From contig JALHMB010000007.1 in assembly GCA_022844275.1 (NCBI GenBank), forward strand, positions 186,001-250,000: a DNA stretch of 64,000 nucleotides, written 5' to 3'. This document shows positions 7,921-17,572 of this stretch, piece after piece. A program made the translations under genes and the position numbers. This DNA is from Hyphomicrobiaceae bacterium. Its GTDB lineage: Bacteria; Pseudomonadota; Alphaproteobacteria; Rhizobiales; Hyphomicrobiaceae. The notes under the pieces are model-generated. The model was not told where the DNA came from, did no database searches, and saw nothing but the letters and a program-made list of their open reading frames with translations. The first letter of the stretch is position 1. The number at the start of each line of letters is the position of its first letter.

Positions 7921-9432
7921 TCAGCCTTTCGTGCCCGCATCGGGATAGGCGATGATGAAGCCGAACTCGCCCTCGAGCGGGCCGCCGATGGGGCCATAGA
8001 GGCGATGCATATGACCGAAGAAGATGCTCTTGAGGTCGCTCGCGGGCGCGAAGTTCTTGTCGGGCTTTGCGGCCTGCGCCTTCGTCATGTGCGTGGCGAT
8101 ATACGGCGTCACGAGAATGACGAGCTCTGTCTCGCGGCGGCGGTAATCGTTCGATCGAAAGAGCTGGCCGAGCACTGGAATGTTCTTGAGTCCCGGCACA
8201 CCATCGACATTCTGGCGCGTGTCGTCGGAGAGCATACCTGCCATCGCGAGCGTCCCTCCGCTTGGCATTTCGAGCGTCGTTTCGGCACGGCGAACCTTGA
8301 GAGCAGGGATCGAAATACCATTCGTAACTACGGCACCCTCACTCGTCAGCTCACTCACCTCCGCTCCAATCGAAAGACTGATGCGGCCGTCGCTCAGAAC
8401 GACCGGTTTGAACGTCGTTGAGACGCCAAATTGTTTGAACTCGACGCTGAGCTCCCCATCCTTGCCCGATAGCGGAATGGGAAACTCACCACCAGCGAGA
8501 AACTTGGCGGTCTCGCCCGAGAGCGCCGTCAGATTCGGTTCGGCCAGCGTGCGCATGAGATTGGTGCGTTCGAGCGCTTCGATAATGGCCGCAACCGACT
8601 GGTTCCCGGACTGCCAGCCAACCACACCCAAGGACCCAGCCGCCCCCGGAATGCCCGATGCGATGGTCGGCGCAACTGCACCCGTTACCGGAAATGCATT
8701 GGTGATGATCTTCTGAAAAGTGAAGTTGCCCGAGGTCAGAACAGCATTCGGTATGTCCACCCCCAGACGCCGCAATGCATCGCGCTGCATCTCCGCGACG
8801 GTGACCTTGAGCAACACCTGCTCTTTGGCAGGCTCCGCCACGGTCAGGAGATTGACGACGCTCTCCTTGTCCTTCTTCTTCGTTGCACGTTGCGCAAGCT
8901 CGGCGGCGCGGTTGGCGTCCACCGGCGTCATCACGCTGCCGCTCAGAACGATGTTGTCGCCCATCGTGTCGACGGTGATCTTCGAGCCAGGCAGCAGGCG
9001 ATGAAGCGTGTCGCTCAAGGAGGTGAGATCGCGCGTCACGACGATCTCGAGCAGCAACACCTTCTGTCCATTAGGCCCCATGAAGAAGGCATTGGCCTCA
9101 CCCTGGTCCTTGGCGAGCAGGTAAACTTGGCGCTGCGACTTGACGACAGCGTTGACGACTTCGGGATTGGAGACGAGCACGTTCTCCAGATCGACCGGCA
9201 GCTCGATCAGCATCGACTTGTCCATGCCGATCGTAATCCGGCGCGTCGCCGGTAGCGGTGCATTCGCTGGCACCCGGAGATAGGAACGGTGCGCAGGCTC
9301 GACGCCGAAGTCCACGGCGTGCTGGCTCTGCGCAACGGAACCGCCCCCGCCGATGCCAACGGCGAGAGCCACGAAGAAGAGCGCACTCAACCGGCGCAGG
9401 CCGGTCCAAGGATTGAAGGTACTTTCGAACAC
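7921..9432 (-). CDS. cpaC: Tad/Flp pilus secretin CpaC (RcpA)
   Basis: This protein of about 503 residues forms the outer-membrane channel for Flp pili. A signal peptide ends near AQSQ; ITIGMDKSMLIELPVDLENVLVSNPEVVNAVV is the N-terminal pilus-secretin domain; a BON-like segment follows (NIVLSGSVMTP); and the secretin domain ends with GVPGLKNIPVLGQLFRS and ETELVILVTPYI. The start is a GTG at 9432 with GGGGG nine bases upstream; a GTG at 9438 and a TTG at 9474 are possible. It is followed directly by cpaD. The usual partner cpaB does not precede it; about 570 bp of non-coding DNA does. Confidence 0.93.
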   Translation of the reverse strand: MFESTFNPWTGLRRLSALFFVALAVGIGGGGSVAQSQHAVDFGVEPAHRSYLRVPANAPLPATRRITIGMDKSMLIELPVDLENVLVSNPEVVNAVVKSQRQVYLLAKDQGEANAFFMGPNGQKVLLLEIVVTRDLTSLSDTLHRLLPGSKITVDTMGDNIVLSGSVMTPVDANRAAELAQRATKKKDKESVVNLLTVAEPAKEQVLLKVTVAEMQRDALRRLGVDIPNAVLTSGNFTFQKIITNAFPVTGAVAPTIASGIPGAAGSLGVVGWQSGNQSVAAIIEALERTNLMRTLAEPNLTALSGETAKFLAGGEFPIPLSGKDGELSVEFKQFGVSTTFKPVVLSDGRISLSIGAEVSELTSEGAVVTNGISIPALKVRRAETTLEMPSGGTLAMAGMLSDDTRQNVDGVPGLKNIPVLGQLFRSNDYRRRETELVILVTPYIATHMTKAQAAKPDKNFAPASDLKSIFFGHMHRLYGPIGGPLEGEFGFIIAYPDAGTKG

Positions 9433-10005
9433 AGTCACATGCCCCCGCTGAAACGGAGGACCCACGCGACGCAATACATCTGGCCCCCTGCCGGGGCAGG
9501 CACTTCACGCGCCGGCCGTGTCGCGTCTCGATTCGCAGGGCCCCGCCACGCTGGGAGCCACACTCGAGACAAGTCGAACACTGTCGTACGTCACGACCCC
9601 GCTTCAATACCAACCCGGCGGCGCCAGCTGCCATGAAGGCGCCCCAGGCGGGCATCGACCACAAGGTCCCTGCCTACCCCATGCCGGCAAGTGATCACGA
9701 AACCTTGTCGAGTAACCAGCCTCCAGCACGCGAGCCGTGTGACCTTTGAGGGTCCAATCCACAGATTGTCCAAGCCATGGTGGCACGCGCCGCCCGCTCA
9801 AAATTCCTGGCTCGGCCCGGGGGCTCAAGGCCCAATATCGCGGCTTCAGAAGGCATCCTGGAGCAAAAGTCTTTCAGTGCGTCGAGAGCTGCTGCTCCCT
9901 GATCGCCGCAAGTGACGCAAACTGTGAATAAGCCTGCTGTAGCCGGACAAATGCCGGATGGGCGGTGGTCGGCATTTCGAAATGCCGACCATTCGCGGCG
10001 TCTGA
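9433..10005. other. Non-coding spacer between tadG and cpaC
   Basis: About 570 bases hold no open frame with a convincing start, family motif or lipobox. Where other Tad loci carry cpaB, nothing similar is seen. The stretch should contain the cpaCD promoter, but I cannot point to one. Its only strong structure is the palindrome at 9966-9991. Lower coding density than the rest of the window suggests a deleted or rearranged segment. Confidence 0.5.
9966..9991. repeat. 26-bp perfect palindrome downstream of tadG
   Basis: The arms TGGTCGGCATTTC and GAAATGCCGACCA are exact reverse complements with no spacer. It starts 15 bp beyond the tadG stop codon on the minus strand. It could fold as a strong hairpin at the 3' end of the tadG transcript, but no T-run follows, so it is not a standard Rho-independent terminator. 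It could instead be a protein-binding site or a processing/stability element. Confidence 0.6.
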
Positions 10006-11625
10006 TCAGCCGGCTACGCGTAGATTCGAGATCTCGCGGCCGATGGCCTGGAAGACCTGATACAGCGCATCACCGTTGCTCGCCGCGAAAGCCTTGCTGC
10101 CATCGGATGCGCAGTCGGACAACAGTGCACGCGTCGAGGTGTCGTTCTCGAGCCTGAAGGCGATCGTGTAGATAATGATGCCGCTGGTCTTCGCGTTTGC
10201 GCAGGCGGCGCGCGTTTTGGCGTTCATCGCGCTCGTGAGCGCCGATGACGTATTGGTCGCCCCGAGCCGTCCCTTCACGCCGTAGCCGAAGGCGCCGTAA
10301 GCCGTCCAGTTGTGATTGGTGCTGTAGCGCGTGTAGGTGTTCTGGCCGTCCGTCATGAGGACGATGACCTTTTGATTCTTGTTTTCGCTCCAGGAGCGGC
10401 CGGTCGTGAACGGTGCTTCGGGCGAGAGCAGGCGCCAGCCCCACATCAGACCCTCGCCGATGTTGGTGAGCCCATTGGCGACCATGGCATCGATTGCTGC
10501 CGTCACGTCCCCCTTGTAGGAGGTGAGCTCGGTCAACGCCGTCGTCGTGCAACCGTAGTTCGGACCGAGGCCGGACGGGGTCAAGGCGCCTTCATATTTG
10601 CACATGCGCGACTGTGCCTCCGCCGGCGTCAGCGGTTTCGGGCCGTACTGGCGGCAGATGGTCTTGTCCTTGTTCCAGTCGACGCAAATCTGCTCGGGCG
10701 TCGGGCAGCTCCCGCCGAAATCATTGAGATAGTTGTTCGGATAGGAGCCGCCGCTGGCATTGCCGCTGTCCGGCTCGTCGGGCGAGAACATGGGCACGAA
10801 GAGCGTCGCCGGCGTGTTGGACGTTGGCGGCGTATCGTTGACATCATAGGGAGCCGGGCGCGCCTCCACACAACCGCGCCACGACGTGCTGAGCTGATCG
10901 AAGAGCTGGAAGCGCGTTCGCGGCTCCGCGAAGTTCTCACTATGGACGGGTGAATGACCGCCGGCATCCATCCAACCCTCGTCGCGCCGGTGAGCGCCAA
11001 CATTCACGGAACCCGCAAACGGCACGACGCCGACGTGGACCTTGTCGTTGCCCATGGCACCCGCGAAGACCACGTCGACAAGATTGCGCGCGGCGTCCTT
11101 GAGCTCCTCGAGCGGGCCTCCGGCCATGGAGCCCGAATTGTCGAGCACGAGCGCGACCTCGACGGTGCCATCGCCGCGCACGACCCGCGTGCCAGCAGCG
11201 AGCCCCACGTCCCTGACACCGAAGGCGTTCATGAGCGTCGTGGGATGACGGCCACCTGATGAGATCGTCACTGTGCCGGCGGCGGGATCCATCTTCAGAT
11301 CGGTAATGGCGAGTTTCGTTCCGCTCGGCACGTTCGCCTTGAAAAAGGCCTCTGCAGCCGCCGGACCCGACTCCTCCTGATCGTCCCTGCCGAGCCGGTG
11401 TGCCGCCGCGAGCGCCGCGGCATCGATCGCCCGTTGCATGCGCAAGCGCTCGAGTTCGACCCGTCCGTAGTCGATCGCAATTGCTGCAGCGAGTCCGAAG
11501 ACGGAAAAGCCAAGAGCGAAGATGATAATGGTGACGCCGCTCTGGTCGGCCCCAAACCGCCGGGCGAAGGCGCGCACGCCCTCCCATGGCGCCTGACGGC
11601 ACCGTGTCCCGTTAGCATCCCGCAT
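10006..11625 (-). CDS. tadG: TadG-like pilus assembly protein with von Willebrand factor A domain
   Basis: This 539-residue protein has the TadE/TadG-type N-terminus: short cytoplasmic stretch, then one membrane helix (GVTIIIFALGFSVFGLAAAI) followed by IDYGRVELERLRMQRAIDAAALAAA. A vWA domain begins near residue 155 with the metal-binding MIDAS motif DNSGSM and includes LMTDGQNT; the insertion between contains several cysteines (CVEARP, CPTPEQICVD, CRQYG, CKYEG), which could form disulphides in the periplasm. GGAGGCGG precedes the ATG at 11625. It lies upstream of cpaC/cpaD on the same strand but is separated from them by about 570 bp. Confidence 0.88.
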   Translation of the reverse strand: MRDANGTRCRQAPWEGVRAFARRFGADQSGVTIIIFALGFSVFGLAAAIAIDYGRVELERLRMQRAIDAAALAAAHRLGRDDQEESGPAAAEAFFKANVPSGTKLAITDLKMDPAAGTVTISSGGRHPTTLMNAFGVRDVGLAAGTRVVRGDGTVEVALVLDNSGSMAGGPLEELKDAARNLVDVVFAGAMGNDKVHVGVVPFAGSVNVGAHRRDEGWMDAGGHSPVHSENFAEPRTRFQLFDQLSTSWRGCVEARPAPYDVNDTPPTSNTPATLFVPMFSPDEPDSGNASGGSYPNNYLNDFGGSCPTPEQICVDWNKDKTICRQYGPKPLTPAEAQSRMCKYEGALTPSGLGPNYGCTTTALTELTSYKGDVTAAIDAMVANGLTNIGEGLMWGWRLLSPEAPFTTGRSWSENKNQKVIVLMTDGQNTYTRYSTNHNWTAYGAFGYGVKGRLGATNTSSALTSAMNAKTRAACANAKTSGIIIYTIAFRLENDTSTRALLSDCASDGSKAFAASNGDALYQVFQAIGREISNLRVAG

Positions 11626-11781
11626 TGTTTTCCGCCTCCTCGACCCGATGAGGCGAGCCTAGGCGGAGGATGGCTGCGGCCGCGTAAAGCCTTTTCTAAC
11701 AACTTTACGCAGTTTCATATTGCTTGCAGGAAGGTAAATTCCTCTCGGGGAGTACAACTCGGCATCAAGCATTGCGAGCCT

Positions 11782-12648
11782 TCAGCTTAGTGTGGTCGCG
11801 ACAGTCCACCAGGCCGGATTGAGTGCGCTTATCCGTCGGGATGCCGCCTCGGCGGCAGCGGGTGTCTCGAAGAGGCCGAAGCACGTCGCGCCGCTCCCCG
11901 ACATGCGGGCCAGGACAGCGCCGTGCTCGGCGCTGAGAGCGGCCAGCACCGCGCCAATGGCTGGGCAGAGCCCGCCCGCGACCGGTTCGAGGTCGTTGCC
12001 GGAGGCGCGGAGGTATGCCGCAATCGAGCTCATGTCCGGGAATGGGCTAGGCACGTCCGGGGGCCGCATAGTCTCGGGTGCTGGTGGCGCGCCCAGGCCC
12101 CCGAAAACAGCGACGGTCGCAAGTGGTACCCCCGGATTGACGAGCACCGCGGGAAGGGGTGGCAGGGATGGGACCGGTGCCATCTCTCGCCCAATGCCCC
12201 ACATGAGGTGGGCCGTGTTGGCGAGACAAACAGGGACATCGGCCCCGAGTGAGGCGGCCGCCCCCAGCCAGTCGACCTCCGAAGCGAGCCCCGGATTGGC
12301 GCGTCGGACTGCACGCAGAACCGCCGCGGCGTCGGCCGACCCGCCGCCGATGCCTGCCGCGACCGGCAGCCGCTTCTCGATGTGCACGCCGCCGAGCACG
12401 AGGGCTGGCGCGGTCTCCGCAAGGCGCCGCAGGGCGCGGACCGCGATGTTCTCGCCGTCGATCGCGCTGGCATAGGGGCCGCTGGCCGTTACACCGCGCG
12501 GCGCGCCCACGCGCAGGGTGACCTCATCGCCAATGTCGGCGAATGCGACCAGGCTCTGAAGTTCGTGATATCCGTCCGACCGACGGCCCAACACGCGAAG
12601 GGTCAGATTAACTTTCGCGCGCGCGGCTTCGGTGAGTATCTCGGACAT
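11782..12648 (-). CDS. ispE: 4-diphosphocytidyl-2-C-methyl-D-erythritol kinase IspE
   Basis: This 288-residue GHMP-family kinase phosphorylates CDP-methylerythritol in the MEP pathway of isoprenoid synthesis. AKVNLTLRVLGRRSDGYHEL is the N-terminal signature, LPVAAGIGGGSADAAA is the ATP-binding glycine-rich loop, and ARMSGSGATCFGLF is the third GHMP motif. The start ATG directly abuts the stop codon of the upstream TPR gene, so the two are coupled, a neighbour pair common in Hyphomicrobiales. Confidence 0.96.
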   Translation of the reverse strand: MSEILTEAARAKVNLTLRVLGRRSDGYHELQSLVAFADIGDEVTLRVGAPRGVTASGPYASAIDGENIAVRALRRLAETAPALVLGGVHIEKRLPVAAGIGGGSADAAAVLRAVRRANPGLASEVDWLGAAASLGADVPVCLANTAHLMWGIGREMAPVPSLPPLPAVLVNPGVPLATVAVFGGLGAPPAPETMRPPDVPSPFPDMSSIAAYLRASGNDLEPVAGGLCPAIGAVLAALSAEHGAVLARMSGSGATCFGLFETPAAAEAASRRISALNPAWWTVATTLS

Positions 12649-14433
12649 CTACCGAAGCTGTGGCGAGGCCGGCGATACCTCGGTGCGCTTCTTGCGCTGC
12701 ACGTCGCCACGCGCCTGCTGGTTAGGACGCTTCACCGTGCGCGGCTGCGCACGCACAGGAAGACCATCAGCCAGCTTCGACTTGATCTTGTCGGCATCCT
12801 CCGGCTCGGGATTGAGCGTCAGGGACTGGTTCCATTGAAAGCGGGCCTCGCGCCGACGGCCAACGCGCCAGTAGGCGTCGCCGAGATGATCGTTGAGTAT
12901 CGGATCCTGCGGCATCAGCTCGACGGCCCGCTCGAGATAGCGAACGGCCTCCCGGTAGTTGCCGAGGCGATAGTGCGCCCAGCCGAGGCTGTCGACGATA
13001 TGGCCGTCATCGGGACGCAGTCGCACGGCCTTGCGGATGTGCTCCATGCCCAGCTTCAGGTTCTTGTTCTGATCGACCCAGGAATAGCCGAGATAGTTCA
13101 GCACCGACGGCTGGTCGGGCGACAGCTTCAGCGCCCGCTGAAGATCGGTTTCTGCCTTGGGCCAGTTCTTGGTTCGCTCGTAGGACGTACCCCGGGCGAA
13201 AAAGAGCCCCCAATGCTGCTTCTGCGGCGGGCCGATCCGCTCGATGACGCGGTCGTAGTAGGTAATGGCTTCGTCGTAGCGCTTGCGCGAGCGCATGATA
13301 TTGCCGAGAGCGTCGAGCGCGCGGATGTCCGAACTGTCTTCGTCGGCCATACGCTCGAGCAGCATACGCGATTCATCGACGCGCTCGAGTTGATTGAGCA
13401 GCAGCGCCTTGCGGACCCTGATGGAGGCCTGCATGGGCGTGCCTTCGGGAATGCGCTCGTAGATCCGGATCGCACTCTCATAGCGCTTCGTCGTCTCGTA
13501 GACCGAGGCCAATGCGGCGAGCGCAAACGGGGATGATGGGTCGAGATGCAGCGCGAGTTGCAGATAGACCGTGCCGAAGCCGATGCCGCCTTCACTCGAT
13601 AGCGCCTCGCCGAGACCGAAGAAGACCTCAGACAGACCCTGCTTAGGGTCCGTGATCAGAAGCGGGATCTTGTCGTTCCCTTCGAGCGCCTCACCGAGAG
13701 CGATGATGTAGGGATGGACGTTCCCGGTCGTGCGCCGCATATGCTCGGCAACGATCGAGCGCGCGAGCTTGCGGTCACCACGCGCCGCTGCGTGCTGGGC
13801 ATAGGCCAGCGTCAGGCGGACGAGGCGCTGCTCGCTGCGGAAGATGCGCTCATAGAGGCGGCCTGCTTCCTGGTGGCGCCCGGCGAGATCGCTGATCAGG
13901 GCCTTGTGATAGCGGAGATAGAACTGCGCCCAGTCAGCCTGCTTGAGACCATCGAGCTGGGCGAGCGCGCCATCGACGTCACCACGTCCGTATCGGGCCC
14001 AGGCACCTGCAAGCGTGCTCGTGACCTCGCCGACGAGGCTCACCGCCGAGCGCTTGAATTTCTCGTTGGCGTCGGCGTAGTTCGAATTCTTGGCCGCGTC
14101 GACGCCGAGCACGAGACCGGCGACACGGTGCGCGGAATGAACCTCGAGCAAGCGCTGCGCCAGATCGACGGATTCCGCGATCTCTCCCTCGGTCAGATCC
14201 ATGAGGAGCGACTGCTCTAAGAGCGTCTCGTTCGTTGGATCCCGCGAGAGGGCCCGCTTGAAGAATTGCGACGCCGATTCCGTATCGTGCTGGCCGCGCG
14301 CTACGCGGCCCGCGAGATATCCACCAAGGGACGGGTTGACCTCGGCCTGAGTCTCGTCACCGCGCGCGTTGGCGGGCTGGCAGAGCGGGCAGGCCAAAAG
14401 TGCGGCGATCAGCGCAGTACGCGCAAAGTGCAT
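12649..14433 (-). CDS. Exported tetratricopeptide repeat protein
   Basis: This 594-residue protein starts at the ATG at 14433 (GGAGAG five bases upstream) and has a signal peptide MHFARTALIAALLACPLCQPANA. The rest is built of TPR helices; the clearest repeats are in the C-terminal half, for example WPKAETDLQRALKLSPDQPSVLNYLGYSW and YREAVRYLERAVELMPQDPILNDHLGDAYWRVG. It is probably a periplasmic or envelope scaffold. The tail is basic and disordered (KRPNQQARGDVQRKKRTEV). No catalytic motif is seen. It is immediately upstream of ispE. Confidence 0.9.
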   Translation of the reverse strand: MHFARTALIAALLACPLCQPANARGDETQAEVNPSLGGYLAGRVARGQHDTESASQFFKRALSRDPTNETLLEQSLLMDLTEGEIAESVDLAQRLLEVHSAHRVAGLVLGVDAAKNSNYADANEKFKRSAVSLVGEVTSTLAGAWARYGRGDVDGALAQLDGLKQADWAQFYLRYHKALISDLAGRHQEAGRLYERIFRSEQRLVRLTLAYAQHAAARGDRKLARSIVAEHMRRTTGNVHPYIIALGEALEGNDKIPLLITDPKQGLSEVFFGLGEALSSEGGIGFGTVYLQLALHLDPSSPFALAALASVYETTKRYESAIRIYERIPEGTPMQASIRVRKALLLNQLERVDESRMLLERMADEDSSDIRALDALGNIMRSRKRYDEAITYYDRVIERIGPPQKQHWGLFFARGTSYERTKNWPKAETDLQRALKLSPDQPSVLNYLGYSWVDQNKNLKLGMEHIRKAVRLRPDDGHIVDSLGWAHYRLGNYREAVRYLERAVELMPQDPILNDHLGDAYWRVGRRREARFQWNQSLTLNPEPEDADKIKSKLADGLPVRAQPRTVKRPNQQARGDVQRKKRTEVSPASPQLR

Positions 14434-14635
14434 CTCGTCTCTCCACAGGCCGTACATCTCGCACTGCGCGAATTCAGAAACGACCCAGTCGAATGTAAGA
14501 CCCTGCTCGGGCAACTAGCCTTACAAGTGCGGCACGATCTTGGCCAGCCAATCACTACTGAAATCAACTCAATTCTACGTTTGCGGAAGCCGATTGCAAC
14601 CTGCTGGCCAGCGCAAATATCCTGCAATCTCGAAC

Positions 14636-14869
14636 CTAGCGCGCCCCGCTCGGGCGGCGGGTCTCCAGATGACGGCGAAGCGAGGCTTCTGCCGTGGCAT
14701 AGGGCTCCTGCAGCTCGACGCTCCAGTAGCGCAGTTCCGCAAGGGGGATCGGCTCTCCCGTAACGGCGCAGAGGACATAGTCCCCTGGCGAGACGACCTG
14801 AAACTCGCCGTCGAGATATTTCACCTTGGCCTCGCCCCGGAAGCCGAACAGGCGTTCAAAACGATTCAT
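14636..14869 (-). CDS. DUF2093 domain-containing protein
   Basis: This 77-residue protein has the DUF2093 core: KVKYLDGEFQVVSPGDYVLCAVTG followed by EPIPLAELRYWSVELQEPYATAEASLRR. The family is small, cytoplasmic, largely restricted to Alphaproteobacteria and of unknown function. It stands alone between the TPR gene and thrS, divergent from thrS with 252 bp between. Confidence 0.88.
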   Translation of the reverse strand: MNRFERLFGFRGEAKVKYLDGEFQVVSPGDYVLCAVTGEPIPLAELRYWSVELQEPYATAEASLRRHLETRRPSGAR

Positions 14870-15121
14870 CGCGCGGATCGCGGCCTTTCTTTCTCCGCCG
14901 AGGCACCGGGGCTGACCCGCGTCGGCGGCCGTACGTTACATAAACGGCCCCGCCGGCGCCAGCCATCTCGCGCGCGACACCTTGTGCAGCCTCACCGGTC
15001 AGGTGCCTTATTCTCAGGCGCGCTTGCCTTGACACTGGCCCCGCACAGCTGCCAAAAGCCCCATCCGCAAGACATCCGTCTTACCTGCGTGGTTGGCAGA
15101 GAGTGAGAGGAGCTGGATACC

Positions 15122-17077
15122 ATGGCCGAGATCACCCTGACATTTCCGGACGGCGCCAAGCGCCAAGTCCCCGCCGGTACCACCGGCCTCGATGTGGCGA
15201 AATCGATCGCTCCATCGCTGGCGAAGCGTACCGTTGCGATGGTCCTCAATGGCGCGCTCAGCGACGCCGCAGATCCAATCAATGCCGATGCTCAGATCCG
15301 GTTCGTCTCGCGGACCGACCCGGAAGCGCTGGAGCTCATCCGGCATGACACCGCACACGTTCTCGCCGAGGCCGTGCAGGCCATCTGGCCCGGCACGCAG
15401 GTGACCATCGGCCCGGTCATCGAGAACGGCTTCTTCTACGACTTCGCGAAGGAGGAGCCCTTCAAGCCCGAGGACCTCCCGGTCATCGAGAAGAAGATGC
15501 ACGAGATCATCGCGCGCAACGCCCCCTTCAAGAAGGAGGTGTGGAGCCGCGACAAGGCTAAGGATTACTTCCGCTCCAAGGGCGAGCTCTTCAAGGTCGA
15601 GCTGGTCGACGCCATTCCCCAGGGCGAGGACGTCAAGATCTACAGCCAGGGCGAATGGCTGGATCTGTGCCGCGGCCCGCACATGACCTCGACCGGGCAG
15701 ATCGGCAAGGCGTTCAAGCTTACGCGCTTCTCAGGAAGCTACTGGCGCGGCGACGCGCAGGGGCCGCAGCTCCAGCGCATCTACGGCATTGCTTTTGCCG
15801 ACGAGAAGGAGCTTGCGGATTACCTGAAGCAGCAGGAGGAAGCGGAGAAGCGAGACCACCGCAAGCTCGGCCGCGAGATGGATCTCTTCCATTTCCAGGA
15901 CGACGCGCCGGGGACCGTTTTCTGGCATCCGAAGGGCTGGACGCTATTCCAAGGCCTCATTGGGTACATGCGCCGGCGCCAGGTTGCAGAGGGCTATGTC
16001 GAGGTGAACTCGCCGCAGCTTCTCGAGCGTTCGCTCTGGGAGACTTCCGGCCACTGGGAAACCTACCACGCGAACATGTTCGTCACCGAGACGGAGGACG
16101 AGCGCGTCTTCGCTCTGAAGCCGATGAACTGCCCGGGTCACGTGCAAATCTTCAAGCATGGCCTCAAGAGCTATCGCGAGCTGCCGATAAAGATCGCGGA
16201 GTTCGGCTGTGTGCATCGCTACGAGCCTTCGGGCGCGTTGCACGGCTTGATGCGCGTGCGCGCCTTCACGCAGGATGACGCGCACATTTTCTGCTCGGAA
16301 GACCAGATCGCCGAGCAGTGCCTCGACATCAATCAGTTCATGCTGTCGATCTACAAGGACTTCGATTTCGAAGACGTCCACATCAAGCTCGCCACACGTC
16401 CTGAGAAGCGCGTCGGCGCAGACGAGCTCTGGGACAAGGCCGAGACCGCGATGATGAGCGTGCTCGACGAGATCAAGCGCCAATCGAACGATCGCATCAG
16501 GACGTCGATCGCGGAAGGCGAAGGCGCATTCTATGGCCCGAAGTTCGAGTATCACCTGCGCGATGCGATCGGCCGCACATGGCAGTGCGGGACAACTCAG
16601 GTCGACTTCAATCTGCCTGCACGCTTCGGCGCCTTCTATATCGACGCCAATAGCGAGAAGCGCACGCCGGTCATGATCCACCGGGCCATGTTCGGCTCGC
16701 TCGAGCGCTTCATGGGCATCCTCACGGAGAACACGGCGGGACACTTCCCGCTGTGGCTCGCACCCGTGCAGGCCGTCATCGCGACCATTGTCTCGGATGC
16801 CGACGAGTATGCGCTGAAAGTTGCGGCCGAGCTGCGCCGCGCTGGCCTGCGCATCGAGACGGATCTTCGCAACGAGAAGATCAATTACAAGGTGCGTGAG
16901 CACTCCCTCGCCAAGACACCCGTCATCCTCGTCGTCGGCAAACGCGAAGCCGAGGAAGGCAAGGTTGCCATGCGGCGCCTCGGCAGCAACGAGAGCAAGA
17001 CGCTGACACTCGCCGAGGTTAAGGCGCAGCTCGTCGACGAGGGCGAGGCGCCCGATCTCAAGCGGGCGCGCACCTAG
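15122..17077 (+). CDS. thrS: Threonyl-tRNA synthetase
   Basis: This 651-residue class II synthetase attaches threonine to tRNA-Thr. Domains in order: TGS (residues 1-62, [21 protein letters not shown]), editing domain with [11 protein letters not shown] (HxxxH), catalytic core with [10 protein letters not shown] carrying the zinc-ligand cysteine, [18 protein letters not shown] (motif 2 region and beyond) and [17 protein letters not shown] (motif 3), then the anticodon-binding domain ([18 protein letters not shown]). GAGAGGAGCTGGATACC precedes the ATG. It converges on exbD with a 4-bp gap. Confidence 0.98.
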   Translation: MAEITLTFPDGAKRQVPAGTTGLDVAKSIAPSLAKRTVAMVLNGALSDAADPINADAQIRFVSRTDPEALELIRHDTAHVLAEAVQAIWPGTQVTIGPVIENGFFYDFAKEEPFKPEDLPVIEKKMHEIIARNAPFKKEVWSRDKAKDYFRSKGELFKVELVDAIPQGEDVKIYSQGEWLDLCRGPHMTSTGQIGKAFKLTRFSGSYWRGDAQGPQLQRIYGIAFADEKELADYLKQQEEAEKRDHRKLGREMDLFHFQDDAPGTVFWHPKGWTLFQGLIGYMRRRQVAEGYVEVNSPQLLERSLWETSGHWETYHANMFVTETEDERVFALKPMNCPGHVQIFKHGLKSYRELPIKIAEFGCVHRYEPSGALHGLMRVRAFTQDDAHIFCSEDQIAEQCLDINQFMLSIYKDFDFEDVHIKLATRPEKRVGADELWDKAETAMMSVLDEIKRQSNDRIRTSIAEGEGAFYGPKFEYHLRDAIGRTWQCGTTQVDFNLPARFGAFYIDANSEKRTPVMIHRAMFGSLERFMGILTENTAGHFPLWLAPVQAVIATIVSDADEYALKVAAELRRAGLRIETDLRNEKINYKVREHSLAKTPVILVVGKREAEEGKVAMRRLGSNESKTLTLAEVKAQLVDEGEAPDLKRART

Positions 17078-17081
17078 AAGG

Positions 17082-17567
17082 TCAGGGATTGCCGGCCGGT
17101 GGCGCTGCAGGAGCCGCCGGTGCTGCCGGCGCGCCGAACTCTGGTGGCCGCACGGCTTCGAGGGCCACAAGACCAACCTTGAGGTAACCTGCCGCGCGAA
17201 GCTGATCGAGCACGGCGATCAGCTCGCCATAGGGCACCGTCTTGTCCGCGCGAAGGAACAGGCGCGTATCGCGATTGCCGTTGGTCACGCGCGCAACCGT
17301 CGACAGGAACATCGCCTTTCCAACTGTATCCTCACCGATCGCGATCTCGAGGTTCGCCTTGATCGTCACGTAGATCGGCTTCTCCGGACGCGGCTGCGGC
17401 TTGGCCGTCGCGGCCGGCAATTGCACTGCGATATCGACCGTCGAGAGCGGCGCTGCCACCATGAAGACGATAAGCAGCACGAGGATCACGTCGATGAACG
17501 GCGTGACGTTGATCTCGCTCATCTCATCGTCGTCACCGTCGTCGCTGTCGCGGATGCCGCCAGCCAT
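17082..17567 (-). CDS. exbD: Biopolymer transport protein ExbD (TonB energiser)
   Basis: This 161-residue protein has one membrane helix with the proton-path aspartate in EINVTPFIDVILVLLIVFMVAAP, the ExbD/TolR signature, and a periplasmic domain ending with the LDQLRAAGYLKVGLVAL strand. A low-complexity Ala/Pro tail follows. With ExbB it couples the proton gradient to TonB-dependent outer-membrane uptake. It begins 5 bp after exbB. No tonB gene is seen in the window. Confidence 0.93.
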   Translation of the reverse strand: MAGGIRDSDDGDDDEMSEINVTPFIDVILVLLIVFMVAAPLSTVDIAVQLPAATAKPQPRPEKPIYVTIKANLEIAIGEDTVGKAMFLSTVARVTNGNRDTRLFLRADKTVPYGELIAVLDQLRAAGYLKVGLVALEAVRPPEFGAPAAPAAPAAPPAGNP

Positions 17568-17572
17568 GACGC

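Noticed and set aside
9591-9828. Overlapping small frames in the tadG-cpaC spacer
   Set aside because: Checked for a TadE-like or CpaB-like product; no membrane helix, lipobox or family motif, and no ribosome site.
15021-15060. TTGACA-like -35 box upstream of thrS
   Set aside because: The hexamer is present, but no acceptable -10 element lies 15-19 bases downstream.
14870-15121. T-box or other leader riboswitch for thrS
   Set aside because: No T-box sequence, specifier loop or terminator/anti-terminator pair is visible, and T-boxes are not expected in this group.
15944-17176. 410-residue minus-strand open frame
   Set aside because: It is the antisense shadow of thrS; high GC leaves the reverse frame open.
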